64,000 bases of DNA from an uncultured Bacteroidales bacterium (GCA_949123685.1 CASBHZ010000005.1:1-64000), one strand, 5' to 3'; numbered from the stretch's first letter, positions 24,359 through 34,397 are shown. Translations and numbers: made by a program. Notes: generated by a model not told the origin, from the letters alone.

Positions 24359-25900
24359 TTATTGTTTTGGGGTTAGGGTGACAAGTGGTACGAGCATTTC
24401 TTGCAGGGATATGCCTCCGTGTTGGAAAGTGCCGGTATAATATTGCACGTAATAGTTATAATTGTTGGGGTAAGAGAAGAAATCCTCGTTGCAGGCATAT
24501 ATGAAGGAGCTGGAGAGATTGGGTGCCGGCAGCCCGAAACGTTTCGGGTCGTGCATCTCATATACCTGACGGGGATTGTAGCTTAGATTCTTGCCTACCT
24601 TATAACGGAGGTTTGTATTCGTATTCTTGTCTCCGACTACCTTGACCGGATTGTCCACACGTATTGTGCCGTGGTCTGTGGTCAGTATCACCTTGTAACC
24701 GAGTTCCGCGAACCGGCGGAATATGTCTATGGCAGACGAATGCCTGAACCAGCTTTCTGTCAGCGACCTATAAGCGGCATCGTTATTGGCGAGTTCTCGT
24801 ATCATTTTTGATTCCGTGCGGGCATGAGACAACATGTCGATAAAATTCAGTACCAGCACGTGCAATGGAACGTCTTTGGATGAAGAGAGGGATTGCACGA
24901 ATTTTTCACCGGAATGCGAATCGTTGAGCTTGGTATATTGAAATTTATCCTTGCGCCTGAATCGGTCGAGCTGAGACTGTACGAGTTTCTCCTCATGTAT
25001 GTTTAGACCTTCGTCCTCATCTTCGTCTACCCAATATTGAGGGAACATTGTGGCTATCTGCAGGGGCATAAGTCCGGCGAATATGGCGTTGCGTGCGTAT
25101 TGGGTGGAAGTGGGGAGTATAGTCGTGTATAAATCTTCCGAAATGTTGAAATATTCTGATATCAGCGGTTGCACAACCTTCCATTGGTCAAGACGGAAGT
25201 TATCCACGAGTATGAAACACACTTTCTCTCCGTTGTCGAGCAGTGGGAACACCCGGTTCCGGAATATCTCATGGCTCATGAGGGGATGCTCTTCTCCCGT
25301 TACCCAGTCCTCATAGTTCCTTTTTATGAATTTGCAGAAATTGGAGTTGGCATCACGTTTCTGCATCAATAGCATCTCCGACATTGGATTGTCGGTCTCT
25401 GCAAGCTTAAGCTCCCAGTGCACAAGTTCGCGATATACATCCATCCAGTCGGATATGGAAGATGCAGAGTTTATCAGCGAAGATATGCGCATGAAATCCT
25501 GTTGGTATTCTGAAGAGGCTCGTGTGGCAACTATTTCCCGGCTATGCAGATTCTTTTTAATAGAAAGGAGTATCTGGTTGGGATTTACCGGTTTTATGAG
25601 ATAGTCGGCAATCTGATTTCCGATTGCTTGATCCATAATGTTTTCCTCTTCGCTCTTGGTTATCATGATTACCGGTATGTCGGGATGTGACCGGTTGATA
25701 AGTGCGAGTGTCTCGAGTCCTGTTATTCCGGGCATGTTCTCGTCAAGGAGGATAAGTGAGAATGGTTCCCTTTCGAGTGCATCAAGCGCGTCGCGACCGT
25801 TAGAGACGGTTGTGACATCATATCCTTTTGCTTTCAGGAAAAGTATGTGGGGCTTCAGCAAATCTATCTCGTCGTCAGCCCAGAGTATTTTATCTGTCAT
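24359..25900 (-). CDS. porX: PorX: response regulator with PglZ/alkaline-phosphatase-like output domain
   Basis: 513 residues. Residues 1-125 form a CheY-like receiver with the acidic pair Asp9-Asp10, phospho-acceptor Asp53 (LILLDENMPG), Thr81 and Lys103 (YLIKP). The C-terminal ~300 residues are a PglZ-type domain (CFILVDNFRLDQW, LPTSTQYARNAIFAGLMP, ILTTDHGTI with metal-binding Asp/His). PorX is the response regulator that, with the PorY kinase, controls type IX secretion genes in Bacteroidetes. The gene lies directly downstream of, and overlaps, sprE/porW, another component of that system, which strengthens the call. Confidence 0.93.
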   Translation of the reverse strand: MTDKILWADDEIDLLKPHILFLKAKGYDVTTVSNGRDALDALEREPFSLILLDENMPGITGLETLALINRSHPDIPVIMITKSEEENIMDQAIGNQIADYLIKPVNPNQILLSIKKNLHSREIVATRASSEYQQDFMRISSLINSASSISDWMDVYRELVHWELKLAETDNPMSEMLLMQKRDANSNFCKFIKRNYEDWVTGEEHPLMSHEIFRNRVFPLLDNGEKVCFILVDNFRLDQWKVVQPLISEYFNISEDLYTTILPTSTQYARNAIFAGLMPLQIATMFPQYWVDEDEDEGLNIHEEKLVQSQLDRFRRKDKFQYTKLNDSHSGEKFVQSLSSSKDVPLHVLVLNFIDMLSHARTESKMIRELANNDAAYRSLTESWFRHSSAIDIFRRFAELGYKVILTTDHGTIRVDNPVKVVGDKNTNTNLRYKVGKNLSYNPRQVYEMHDPKRFGLPAPNLSSSFIYACNEDFFSYPNNYNYYVQYYTGTFQHGGISLQEMLVPLVTLTPKQ

Positions 25901-28739
25901 CTTGGTTTATATTCTCTTCCTTTTCTTCCTGAATGACGGTTGTGTCCTGATCTGGAGGGGTCGGTTCCGGCAGATCGGCAGGAGCCGGAGGTTCCGCTTC
26001 GAATCGGAAGTATTCTTCGAAAGAACGGCCTTCATTAAGAAGAAGTTCAAAATTATGTTTGCTTATCATGATGGGGCGTACGCCTTCGGGAAGTTCAAAG
26101 GCATTGCGTGACATCACGGAGCGGTAGTGTTCAAGCTCGCGGAGGTTGGAGAAACCCTTGATCACGAGGAGTCCGATCTCTCCGAAACTCATGGGTTCAA
26201 GATCGAAGTCTTTTACCACGAAAGAGGAGAAGTTGAAACGTGCCACATCATATAGCAGTGCGTTGGCATTTACAGAATCGCGAGGGAATGCGAGCACGAG
26301 ATATTGTGGAGATTCCGGATTGCGTTCAAAGTTAGCCGGTTGTCCGTCTGCTCCGGTTGTTGTTGAATCATTGGAAAGGCTCATGCTCCAGATCATGCCC
26401 CGGGAGTTTGAAACACCCGAACGTGGCACTCGCCCCGCCTTCAACCCTTTCATTATGCTTCCAGCCATAGGGGTCATGTCAGTGTCCGGCCAGCGTTCGA
26501 GGAGGTTTGTGAGCCTTTCGCGGAATTGATCGTTGTTGTTCTCCGTAAGGTACGACAGGGCATCGATGAAGACGAATTTGGGAAGAATCTTTGACAAGGG
26601 ATAATCTTTCTCCATTTCGGCAGTCAGGTTATGAACGGTCTTATTGTCATCTGAAAGGTATGCTTGATATGCCTTTTCGTACATTTCTTCCTGAATCAGG
26701 TTCATTCGGCGGAGGTTGTTAAAATAATTGGGATCAAGCATAGCCTTTCCATACGGAGAATCTGGGAAATCGGAGAGAATCTTCTGTCTCCACTTCTCCG
26801 CTTCGGCGGAATTTTCTTCGCGGACGGCCATCAGGTAAAGGTTGTAATATACGTCAAGGCGATAAACATTATCGGGATAACGGTCTTCAAGACGCATAAA
26901 TTCTGTTCGCGCAGCAGGATAATCCTCAAGCTTGTCCTTTAGGATGATTCCCATGTTGTAGAGTCCCTCCTGTATTATGTCGTTAGCGTTCTGTCTTTCC
27001 TCAGGGGTGGACGGAATTTGCGAAAGATAGTATTCAACGTTGTGGGGATCAGATGCGTTATTGCCGGAAGATTCCGTAGACTGGTTATCGGTCTGCTGGT
27101 TTCCATCTTTTTGGTCGGATGAAGTTTCGCTATTCTCCTCGTTTTCTGTTGTTTCTTCAGGGTTGTCGAATGAGAATGAAGACTTGTTGCGACGGCGCCA
27201 GTCATCTTCAAGACGGCGTGCTCCCCAACGACGTTGAAATTCACTTTTACCCTGCGACTTTGTCATGGCGTTGTAGAAATACCATGATTTGTCACCATTG
27301 TTTATGAAACCTTGGGCAGGCGCGTCGTTGCGGTTGATTCCCGCAGGCTGTTCGCCTTCTCTTTGCGCCATAGCCTCCTCCCTTTTTGCTTCTTCGGCTT
27401 CTTTCTTTTCGCGGGCAATCAGTTCGTCTACCAGTTTCTGAGCCACGGCACGCTGTTCTTCCGGGGTCATGTCGGCGAGACGCAGTAGGGAATCCTGCAG
27501 ATGGACATTGCCTGCATATACCGCCAATTCGTCAAGGACATCGCTTCGTAGTTTCAAGGTCTTGTAATCAGGATAATTGTCAGGAAGCTGGGGAATCGCT
27601 TCGGCATAACATGGCTGTGCTTTTACATAATCACCTTTAGAGAAATATATGTTTCCCAGGGCTACCTGTGCAAGGGCGCGGTCGATTCCATTGCGTGTGG
27701 ATTTCTCGATTGCGGTGCTATAGTTTTCTATAGCTTTCGCTGAATCGCCTTTTGACAGATATAGGTTTCCTATTGCATAATATATCTGGTCTGCAAATTC
27801 CTGATTGCGGGCATAGCGTGTCATGGCACGCAATGAAGCCACCTCCTTGGCTATGTTGCGTCCCGTAAAAACCTCACTTTGTTTTATTCGGGCATTGAAT
27901 TTTGTTCTGTAGGATATTCCTTGTCCCTTACCTGCATTTTTATAAGCAGTATACGCATTTTTCTTATCCCCGATATGAGAATACAATTGTCCTAACAGGA
28001 ACCACAACCTGTTTTTCTGTGTGCCTTTTGCATGGTTGGCAGCGTCTTTCAGGTATGGAATAGCCTCTGCGTAGCGGTCAGTGCGTATAAGCAGGTTGGC
28101 TTCAGCCCTGTTGTAAAGGTTTTTAAGATGTTGCGATGTAAGGTTCTTGGGTTTCACGAGGTGCAAGACATTCTCTGCTTCATAACTCCAGTCAAGTGCG
28201 CAATAGCTGAGAGCTTGCCATATGCGGGCTTCGGTGACTACATCCGGTAGCCATGTGAAATGCTTGGCAATATACATGAATGTTGCCGCTGCGCCTGAGA
28301 AATCTCCATTGAAATATTGACCCTTGCCCATCGTGAGCCATGCATTGTGCAGGAACGGGTTGAATTCATCGCGAGCACGGAAAGCCTTCTCCTTGGGAGA
28401 GGCGGATCGTTTTGCCGGTTTCTTTTTTATGGAATGCAGCTGTATGGCTTTCTGCATTTTTTCGATGGTGCGGTTGAAATCTCCGGTAGGCTGTGGCATT
28501 TTCTGATCGGCACGCGCTTCCGCCGGATGGGTTAGGAGACGACGCGTGTAATCGTCTTCGTAATCACGTTCCATCTGTTGGAGCTGTTCGATATAATGCT
28601 CCTTGCCGTTGAAATATACGTTATATCTTGTGGTGAAAGCCTGCCAGTTTCGAGACAGGGGAGTGTTCTTCTTTGTTCCGCACGAAGCAAAGAAGAGGAG
28701 ACACATAAAAACAGCCGACAAAATTTTTATAACTTTCAC
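25890..28739 (-). CDS. sprE: SprE/PorW: TPR lipoprotein of type IX secretion
   Basis: 949 residues. Lipobox FASC (Cys20) is followed by GTKKNTPLSRNWQAFTTRYN, the highly conserved start of SprE/PorW. Many TPR-like helix pairs follow (for example FADQIYYAIGNLYLSKGDS and DRALAQVALGNIYFSKGD), then a charged Asn/Gln/Ser-rich insert (residues ~500-560) and a C-terminal region of further repeats ending in a Pro/Glu-rich tail. SprE/PorW is needed for type IX secretion and links periplasmic PorK/N rings to the rest of the machine. The stop overlaps the porX start by 11 bases. Confidence 0.9.
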   Translation of the reverse strand: MKVIKILSAVFMCLLFFASCGTKKNTPLSRNWQAFTTRYNVYFNGKEHYIEQLQQMERDYEDDYTRRLLTHPAEARADQKMPQPTGDFNRTIEKMQKAIQLHSIKKKPAKRSASPKEKAFRARDEFNPFLHNAWLTMGKGQYFNGDFSGAAATFMYIAKHFTWLPDVVTEARIWQALSYCALDWSYEAENVLHLVKPKNLTSQHLKNLYNRAEANLLIRTDRYAEAIPYLKDAANHAKGTQKNRLWFLLGQLYSHIGDKKNAYTAYKNAGKGQGISYRTKFNARIKQSEVFTGRNIAKEVASLRAMTRYARNQEFADQIYYAIGNLYLSKGDSAKAIENYSTAIEKSTRNGIDRALAQVALGNIYFSKGDYVKAQPCYAEAIPQLPDNYPDYKTLKLRSDVLDELAVYAGNVHLQDSLLRLADMTPEEQRAVAQKLVDELIAREKKEAEEAKREEAMAQREGEQPAGINRNDAPAQGFINNGDKSWYFYNAMTKSQGKSEFQRRWGARRLEDDWRRRNKSSFSFDNPEETTENEENSETSSDQKDGNQQTDNQSTESSGNNASDPHNVEYYLSQIPSTPEERQNANDIIQEGLYNMGIILKDKLEDYPAARTEFMRLEDRYPDNVYRLDVYYNLYLMAVREENSAEAEKWRQKILSDFPDSPYGKAMLDPNYFNNLRRMNLIQEEMYEKAYQAYLSDDNKTVHNLTAEMEKDYPLSKILPKFVFIDALSYLTENNNDQFRERLTNLLERWPDTDMTPMAGSIMKGLKAGRVPRSGVSNSRGMIWSMSLSNDSTTTGADGQPANFERNPESPQYLVLAFPRDSVNANALLYDVARFNFSSFVVKDFDLEPMSFGEIGLLVIKGFSNLRELEHYRSVMSRNAFELPEGVRPIMISKHNFELLLNEGRSFEEYFRFEAEPPAPADLPEPTPPDQDTTVIQEEKEENINQDDR

Positions 28740-28826
28740 AATTAATTAACGAGGATCGCGGCTTATAATTATGTAAACGTTGTTCAGTATTAAACAACTT
28801 CTAAAATAGTGATTCGCGATGCGATG

Positions 28827-29036
28827 TCACGGTACCGGGTCATATCCCGAACCGCCCCACGGGTGGCATCTGCAGATTCTTTTTATGGCGAGCCATGAGC
28901 CTCGGATTGCCCCGTGACGTGTTATCGCCTCGATGGCATATTGGGAGCAGGTGGGGGTGTATCGGCAACATGAGGGGAAATGAGGTGATATTGCCCCTTG
29001 ATAGAATCTGACGATAAGTATAAGTATTTTTTTCAT
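28827..29036 (-). CDS. yidD: YidD membrane protein insertion efficiency factor
   Basis: 69 residues. It shows the full YidD signature: an amphipathic start ([14 protein letters not shown]), [19 protein letters not shown] with conserved Cys, and [15 protein letters not shown] at the end. It associates with the inner membrane and helps YidC-dependent insertion. It overlaps rnpA by four bases, the near-universal rnpA-yidD order. Confidence 0.95.
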   Translation of the reverse strand: MKKILILIVRFYQGAISPHFPSCCRYTPTCSQYAIEAITRHGAIRGSWLAIKRICRCHPWGGSGYDPVP

Positions 29037-29506
29037 TCCGTTTCGGATGTGATTTCCTCTCCCTTATGCCATTTGCTTATAATTCTCTCAAGTTTTGATA
29101 AGAGATGTCTCATCTTTGATTCAATAAGGGAATAAGGGAGGTTCTTGTCGCTTATGTATATGAAGGCAAGCGAGAGCGAGCCGATGTTGTCAAGCTGTTC
29201 GGCAGTGGATTTGAGAGATAGTCGGTTAAGGCGGTATGCTTCCCGTATGCGTCTACGGATAAGAACCCGGTCTACAGCATGTTTGCGCTTTTTTTTCGGC
29301 ACCGTAATAAGCATCTGGATGTTGCCGATCATGCGTGGGATGTCCGCCTTGAAACTTCCGGCAAGTTCGTCTGCGTCAGTGAGGCGCCATGTGAGCCGCA
29401 AAGGGAAGTCATAGAGGGTGTTTCCATTGGCGAAAAGATCCTCCACAAGTCGGCTGTGGCGCAACTTTTCATCCTTCCTCAAAGTGTATCTTACGCGCTC
29501 GGTCAT
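29033..29506 (-). CDS. rnpA: Ribonuclease P protein component
   Basis: 157 residues. It contains the RnpA features [20 protein letters not shown] at the start, a central beta-sheet region, and the RNA-binding arginine helix [16 protein letters not shown]. It binds the RNase P RNA and widens substrate range in tRNA 5' processing. It is about 30 residues longer at the C-terminus than in Proteobacteria, as is usual for Bacteroidetes. It is coupled to yidD downstream and follows the polyprenyl synthase gene by 45 bases. Confidence 0.95.
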   Translation of the reverse strand: MTERVRYTLRKDEKLRHSRLVEDLFANGNTLYDFPLRLTWRLTDADELAGSFKADIPRMIGNIQMLITVPKKKRKHAVDRVLIRRRIREAYRLNRLSLKSTAEQLDNIGSLSLAFIYISDKNLPYSLIESKMRHLLSKLERIISKWHKGEEITSETE

Positions 29507-29551
29507 TGGTGAACGGTATCTTTAAAACTACTGAAGATAAACAATGGTCGC

Positions 29552-30526
29552 TTATTTATCGCGGGAGATAATGAACTCGAATATCTCTCGGAAGCATCTT
29601 TTTGATTCCGAATCAGGATAACTGTCAATGATGGAATCAGCTTCTTTCTGCATGTCGCGCATCACGCTGAAGGCATAGTCTATTCCTCCGTTCTTTTTTG
29701 CAAACTCAATGAGTATATTAATTTTATCAGAATCCAGATCACCTTGTATGATCATCTCTTTCATGCGGTTTGCATCTTCTTCCGGAGCATTGTTGAGGGC
29801 AAACAGCAGCGGCAGGGTAACTTTCCCTTCACGCAGGTCGTTTCCGGTGGGCTTGCCGATTTGGGGGTTCGGAAAATAGTCGAATATATCATCCTTTATC
29901 TGGAAACAAAGACCCAGGAGCTCGGCATATTGCACCATCGGCGAATAATCGTCAGGAGAGGCACCGGCGGCTTCTGCACCCATTTTCACGCAATTCATGA
30001 ATAATGAAGCAGTTTTTTTGCGAATCATCGTGAAGTAGCTTCCTTCGTCGAAATGATGGTCACGCACATTGCATATCTGGTCTATTTCACCGAGTGAAAG
30101 TTCCTTGCCGAGGGCGGAAAGGGCGGATATTATTGTTAGGTGTCCCGTCTTGATGCCGGCGGCAAGGGCGTTGGATACAAAATAGTCGCCCACGAGCACG
30201 GCAATATGGTTTCCCCAGCTTGCATTGATTGTTGGCAACCCTCGCCGTAACGAGGTCTCGTCTACTATATCGTCATGTATGAGGGTGGCGTTATGGAGCA
30301 TTTCCAATGCGGCTCCGGCATGCAGCACGTCTTGGTTGACATTGCCGAAGAGCTTTGCGCTAAGGATAACAAGAACCGGACGTATCTGTTTCCCTTTTTT
30401 CTCAAGATAAGATGTGACGATACTGTTCATCAGATCGTTGGGCGTGCTCAAGGTTGAGGATATGATTTCGTTCATCTCCTTAAGTTCCGCGCCCAGATAG
30501 GATTGTATTTTCTCCAACTGCTCCAT
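29552..30526 (-). CDS. Long-chain polyprenyl diphosphate synthase
   Basis: 324 residues. Both aspartate-rich motifs are present: DDIVD at 85-89 and DDIFD at 212-216, with Arg49 in the QIRP motif. The fifth residue before the first motif is Ala80; a small residue there is known to allow long products, so this is likely the octaprenyl-type enzyme supplying the menaquinone side chain (IspB-like) rather than a farnesyl synthase. It is cytosolic and Mg-dependent. The promoter box TAATTTTG lies just upstream. First gene of a short unit with rnpA and yidD. Confidence 0.92.
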   Translation of the reverse strand: MEQLEKIQSYLGAELKEMNEIISSTLSTPNDLMNSIVTSYLEKKGKQIRPVLVILSAKLFGNVNQDVLHAGAALEMLHNATLIHDDIVDETSLRRGLPTINASWGNHIAVLVGDYFVSNALAAGIKTGHLTIISALSALGKELSLGEIDQICNVRDHHFDEGSYFTMIRKKTASLFMNCVKMGAEAAGASPDDYSPMVQYAELLGLCFQIKDDIFDYFPNPQIGKPTGNDLREGKVTLPLLFALNNAPEEDANRMKEMIIQGDLDSDKINILIEFAKKNGGIDYAFSVMRDMQKEADSIIDSYPDSESKRCFREIFEFIISRDK

Positions 30527-30534
30527 AGTTCGTG

Positions 30535-30542
30535 CAAAATTA
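30535..30542 (-). promoter_or_regulatory. -7 box upstream of polyprenyl synthase
   Basis: TAATTTTG on the minus strand, a match to TAnnTTTG, nine bases before the start codon. A transcript starting here would have almost no leader, so either translation begins nearly leaderless or another promoter is used. Confidence 0.4.
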
Positions 30543-30607
30543 CAAAATAATTAGGAATTCTTTTTAAGAATCATAAATTATATTATGTGCAATTCCCATT
30601 TTTTCAT

Positions 30608-30615
30608 TAACTTTG
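30608..30615 (+). promoter_or_regulatory. -7 box upstream of pyrH
   Basis: TAACTTTG matches TAnnTTTG, 47 bases before the pyrH start. The -33 position (about 30583-30588) reads TTATGTG, only a partial match. Confidence 0.5.
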
Positions 30616-30662
30616 GAAATTGAAGCAGGCAAATATGCCTTAATATACATTTCGTGCACATT

Positions 30663-31370
30663 ATGATGAAATATAAAAGAGTATTGTTGAAGCTTTCGGG
30701 AGAGTCATTGGCGGCAGGTCAGGGCACAGGTATAGACACTGCCCGTCTTAATGCTTATGCCGGTCAGATCAAGGAGATGGTTGAAGCCGGAGTCGAAATC
30801 GGAATTGTGATTGGAGGCGGCAATATTTTCCGTGGATTATCCGGTGCCGGGAAAGGTTTCGACCGTGTCAAGGGAGACCAGATGGGTATGCTTGCCACTG
30901 TGATCAATTCTTTGGCTCTCAGCTCGGCTCTTGAAGCCATCGGTCAAGGGGCTCAAGTTTTCACCGCCATTGCCATGCATCCGATTGGAGAACATTATTC
31001 TAAATGGCGTGCCATTAGGGCTATGGAAGAGGGGAAAGTGGCAATTATCAGTTGTGGAACAGGCAATCCGTATTTCACCACCGATACCGGTTCGGCACTT
31101 CGTGCTATCGAGATTGAAGCGGACGTGATGCTGAAAGGCACTCGCGTTGACGGTGTTTATACTGCAGACCCGGAAAAAGATCCTGCTGCTACTAAATTCA
31201 ATGAGATCACTTATGATGAAGTTCTTGCACGCGGTCTGAAGGTGATGGATCTTACAGCCACAGCGCTTTGCAAAGAGAACCGGATGCCTATCTATGTCTT
31301 CAATATGGACGTGGAAGGTAATCTCAAGAAAATGCTCAACGGTGACAATGTCGGAACTTTGGTTTATTGA
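30663..31370 (+). CDS. pyrH: UMP kinase
   Basis: 235 residues. It converts UMP to UDP using ATP in the cytosol. Bacterial UMP kinase (amino-acid-kinase fold) motifs are visible: KRVLLKLSGESL at the start, IGIVIGGGNIFRG, the nucleotide-binding DTGSALRAIEIEADVMLKGT and VYTADPEKDP. Two adjacent ATGs at 30663 and 30666 are both possible; a GTG further upstream adds residues not found in the family. It is followed after 22 bases by frr, a conserved pairing linking nucleotide supply and translation. Confidence 0.96.
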   Translation: MMKYKRVLLKLSGESLAAGQGTGIDTARLNAYAGQIKEMVEAGVEIGIVIGGGNIFRGLSGAGKGFDRVKGDQMGMLATVINSLALSSALEAIGQGAQVFTAIAMHPIGEHYSKWRAIRAMEEGKVAIISCGTGNPYFTTDTGSALRAIEIEADVMLKGTRVDGVYTADPEKDPAATKFNEITYDEVLARGLKVMDLTATALCKENRMPIYVFNMDVEGNLKKMLNGDNVGTLVY

Positions 31371-31392
31371 TAAGTAATTAAGATAAAATCAT

Positions 31393-31950
31393 ATGGAAGT
31401 AAAAGAATATCTTGTAAATGCGGAAGATAACATGCAGCTTGCTGTTGATTATCTTGAAGACACGCTTTCGCATATCCGTGCCGGCAAGGCATCGGCACGT
31501 CTGCTCGATGGAATACGGGTGGACTACTATGGATCTATGGCGCCAATTTCCAATGTTGCTAACGTGAGTGTGCCCGATGCGCGCACTATCGCAATCACTC
31601 CTTGGGAGAAATCTATGTTCAAAGAGATAGAGAAGGCAATCATCAATTCGGATCTTGGAATCACTCCGGAAAATAATGGTGAGGTTATACGTCTTTCTAT
31701 TCCCCCGTTGACAGAAGATCGCCGCAAGCAGCTTGTGAAGCAATCGAAGGGTGAAGCGGAAAATGCTAAGGTTTCCGTGCGTAATGCCCGTCGTGAAGCT
31801 ATCGAAGGTTTGAAAAAGGAAATAAAGAATGGGCTGAGCGAGGACGCCGAGAAGGATGCCGAAGGTGAAGTTCAGAAACTTCATGACAGATATATGAAGA
31901 AAATCGATTCTCTTTTTGCAGAAAAGGAGAAGGAGATACTCACCGTTTAA
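31393..31950 (+). CDS. frr: Ribosome recycling factor
   Basis: 185 residues, the standard length. It has the three-helix bundle sequence with hallmark parts [29 protein letters not shown], and the C-terminal helix [25 protein letters not shown]. With EF-G it splits ribosomes after termination. It is co-transcribed with pyrH and followed by a hairpin terminator. Confidence 0.97.
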   Translation: MEVKEYLVNAEDNMQLAVDYLEDTLSHIRAGKASARLLDGIRVDYYGSMAPISNVANVSVPDARTIAITPWEKSMFKEIEKAIINSDLGITPENNGEVIRLSIPPLTEDRRKQLVKQSKGEAENAKVSVRNARREAIEGLKKEIKNGLSEDAEKDAEGEVQKLHDRYMKKIDSLFAEKEKEILTV

Positions 31951-31976
31951 CTTCATCGGTAGTTATCTATGAATAG

Positions 31977-32011
31977 ACCGCGCACATCCAAGATAATGAG
32001 ATGTGTGCGGT
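31977..32011 (+). terminator. Hairpin after frr
   Basis: ACCGCGCACATC (31977-31988) pairs with GATGTGTGCGGT (32000-32011) with one G-U, and an 11-base loop. There is no long U-tract, but its place after the pyrH-frr unit fits a terminator. Confidence 0.6.
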
Positions 32012-32041
32012 TATTGCTATAGCGCAGTAATAAAGATAAGT

Positions 32042-33202
32042 ATGGGTAGAAAAATAAGATACATTGGTTCTTTTTCCATAAAGACATTGCATGCGATGGT
32101 CAATAATGCGATGCTAAAAATGTTGTGTCGAGCTTTTCCAGATGAAGTAGTATGCTATGCTTCAAAATCTGCCATGCCACATCTTGAAACTTCCGGCTGC
32201 GTGAAAAAGAAAAAGATCTATGTCAATGCCGGTAATGGTAAGTTGGCAGTGCTGTTAAGATACATTGTCTCTACTGTTCACAATGTCATGATCCTGCTTG
32301 CAAGCGGCAAGAGTGATTTACTTTTCTATAACTATAACAATGTTTTTTCGCTGTGGCTGATTGATTTTGTTAATAGATTTAAGAAAACCAAAGTGGTTAT
32401 ATGCTGTCATGGCGAGCTGGAGTTCGTATCGCTTGACACAGATGGTTTTCCTCTTTATAAGAGAGTAATGTCGGCACTTGTGAGGCATTATTTCAATAAG
32501 GGGAATCTCTCTCCGGCTCGAGGTGTGAATTTCATTGTCTTGAGCGATATCGCCCTTGAAAATCTACAACCATATGTAAGCAAAGAGCTTATTGGGAGAT
32601 TTGACGCCATAGACCATCCTGTGATGCCGGTGGAATCATTCCGATCATTATGTCCGGGAGGAAATGACGGTGAACGGTGTGTAAATATAGGCACTGTCGG
32701 AATCTTGAATGAGCATAAGGGTAGCGGACAGTATCTCCGGCTAATAAGGCGAGTTAATAAAGAACGCAAAGACATAAGGTTTCATGCCATCGGACATATA
32801 CAATGTGATCCGTCTCCTTTTATAGAATCGGGTGTATCGTTGCCTGCAAAAGTTGATGAACCTTTACCTTATGAAAGTTTTCTTCGTGAGGTGGATACCT
32901 TGGATTTTATATTGTATTTTTATTCTTCAGATAAATATAGGCTTACGGCAAGCGGTGCCCTGTTGGATGCAATCAGGTTCCGGAAACCGGTAATCGCTTT
33001 GAGGAATGACTATTTTGAATATTTTTTCAATAAATTCGGTGAATTGGGATATCTTGTTGATTCAGTCGAAGAGATGGCTGAGCTTATAATAAGGTCGGAA
33101 AATCTAAATAAGGAATTTAAATTTGATGAAATTGAAAAAAAGTTGAGCGTTGAGCGGCTGCAAGACAGGTTTGATGAAATCATAAAGCCCCTTGCTCAAT
33201 GA
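32042..33202 (+). CDS. Probable glycosyltransferase (GT4-like fold)
   Basis: 386 residues from the ATG at 32042. No strict family signature is seen, but the layout fits a GT-B enzyme: an N-terminal Rossmann-like half (VVICCHGELEF), then IGTVGILNEHKGSGQYLRLI, the start of the nucleotide-sugar-binding half, and later LPYESFLREVDTLDFILY and TASGALLDAIRFRKPVIAL, the usual C-terminal donor-site helix region. Donor and acceptor are unknown. It is a lone gene, more A+T-rich than its neighbours, between frr and a convergent DUF4294 gene whose 3' end it overlaps by 23 bases. It may have been gained separately. Confidence 0.65.
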   Translation: MGRKIRYIGSFSIKTLHAMVNNAMLKMLCRAFPDEVVCYASKSAMPHLETSGCVKKKKIYVNAGNGKLAVLLRYIVSTVHNVMILLASGKSDLLFYNYNNVFSLWLIDFVNRFKKTKVVICCHGELEFVSLDTDGFPLYKRVMSALVRHYFNKGNLSPARGVNFIVLSDIALENLQPYVSKELIGRFDAIDHPVMPVESFRSLCPGGNDGERCVNIGTVGILNEHKGSGQYLRLIRRVNKERKDIRFHAIGHIQCDPSPFIESGVSLPAKVDEPLPYESFLREVDTLDFILYFYSSDKYRLTASGALLDAIRFRKPVIALRNDYFEYFFNKFGELGYLVDSVEEMAELIIRSENLNKEFKFDEIEKKLSVERLQDRFDEIIKPLAQ

Positions 33203-33818
33203 GGGTGGCGATGCGCTCTATCATGGCATCGTCTTTGTTTTTTTCAGGATTGAAACCGGCTTTCATGTTCATACCGAAGAATCGTCCGAAAGTTTGCCAG
33301 AATCCAGCCCTGAACGATCCCAGAAACGCTTTTACGATATTGAAAGAAGATTGGTCTGTTTCCCTGTTTATTAACTTCAGCAATACTTTTCCCTGATTTT
33401 TAGTCATTGTCTTAACCACCGGCTTATATTGCTCGAAAATGTCTTTTTCAAGACGCTTCAGATGCTTTTCGCGCTCTTTCTTGTCAGGTATCGTCTGGAT
33501 ATATTCATATGTTTCACAAAGTGCCGAGAATGCTAATTTGGCATAAGGCAATGTTTTGCGCACGTCCCTGACCATGCGCCAGTAATATTGTTCCTGTTTC
33601 TTGTTTTTGAATTTTAGGGGAGGAAACACGTTGAGGTCGCGTATGAACGTATAGCGACAGGTGTCACCATATTCATCAACGATATATTTATACCCCCTGT
33701 AGGCTTTCACTTTTAGGCGCAATTCACCCTGTGTTTCCTCTTGAGCGTTGCCGGGAAACGCGAGAATGATTGCCGCGAGTAGCATCAATACAGCGATATG
33801 TAACCGGTTTGATACCAT
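33180..33818 (-). CDS. DUF4294 family secreted protein
   Basis: 212 residues. A signal peptide (residues 1-~25, ending in GNAQ) is followed by DUF4294 features: YIVDEYGDTCRYTFIRDLNVFPPLKFKNKK is the conserved front part, then RDVRKTLPYAKLA and a basic, helical remainder. The family is conserved in Bacteroidetes; its function is not known to me. The 3' end overlaps the convergent glycosyltransferase gene. Confidence 0.8.
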   Translation of the reverse strand: MVSNRLHIAVLMLLAAIILAFPGNAQEETQGELRLKVKAYRGYKYIVDEYGDTCRYTFIRDLNVFPPLKFKNKKQEQYYWRMVRDVRKTLPYAKLAFSALCETYEYIQTIPDKKEREKHLKRLEKDIFEQYKPVVKTMTKNQGKVLLKLINRETDQSSFNIVKAFLGSFRAGFWQTFGRFFGMNMKAGFNPEKNKDDAMIERIATLIEQGAL

Positions 33819-33848
33819 AACAAGGTCTGGTAAGCAGCTTAAATCAAT

Positions 33849-34397
33849 TTAAATCAATAAAAAGACAGCATTTTTTCCTAAACGGAATATAGCGTCAAAA
33901 ATTGAATAATTTAAGTTAACTTTTGTTTCGTATTCCGATTTTAGCTGCTGGAGCCGATCCGGATTTTTTTCGTTCATCTCCTTGATTGAAGGAAGGAGAG
34001 TGTCAAGATCAAGGAAACGCTTGATAAAGCAGAAGATATGATGGTTGAACTCACCTAATGAACCGTGACTGTTATTTTCGTAAATCTTCTCTATTTCAGG
34101 GAAAATATATTGGAAATATGGAGCCTTCCCGTAAGCGGCATTGATGGCTCCCAGATGTTCTTGTCTCCATCTTCCATGGTCGGAGATCTGTATTTTCTCA
34201 AGATCAGTCTGTCTGTGTTTCAACCTTCCTCTTCCGCCCGCCACGGGAACGGTGAGCATTTTACCTCCGGCTATCGTGGTGCGTGTGGCATCGTTATGTG
34301 GATGGTTGGGAGACGATTCATCTCCCAACCATCCGTTGTTCATTATTATTGTACGCAGGGCACTGCAGGATGGGGCGAACGGTATTTGACAGATCAT
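33849..34397 (-). CDS. WbqC-family protein
   Basis: 182 residues. The family core is present: LTVPVAGGRGRLKHRQTDLE, KIQISDHGRWRQEHLGAINA and YGKAPYFQYIFPEIEKIY. WbqC proteins occur in O-antigen and lepB neighbourhoods and resemble amide-forming or transfer enzymes; the reaction is unproven. The protein starts with an unusual short N-terminus instead of the common TAYLPPI-type beginning, so the start could be misjudged or this is a variant. It overlaps the lepB stop codon by four bases (ATGA), indicating coupling, as in other Bacteroidales. Confidence 0.75.
   Translation of the reverse strand: MICQIPFAPSCSALRTIIMNNGWLGDESSPNHPHNDATRTTIAGGKMLTVPVAGGRGRLKHRQTDLEKIQISDHGRWRQEHLGAINAAYGKAPYFQYIFPEIEKIYENNSHGSLGEFNHHIFCFIKRFLDLDTLLPSIKEMNEKNPDRLQQLKSEYETKVNLNYSIFDAIFRLGKNAVFLLI

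Noticed and set aside
29033..29036. Four-base overlap of yidD and rnpA as an oddity
   Set aside because: This overlap and gene order are normal in bacteria.
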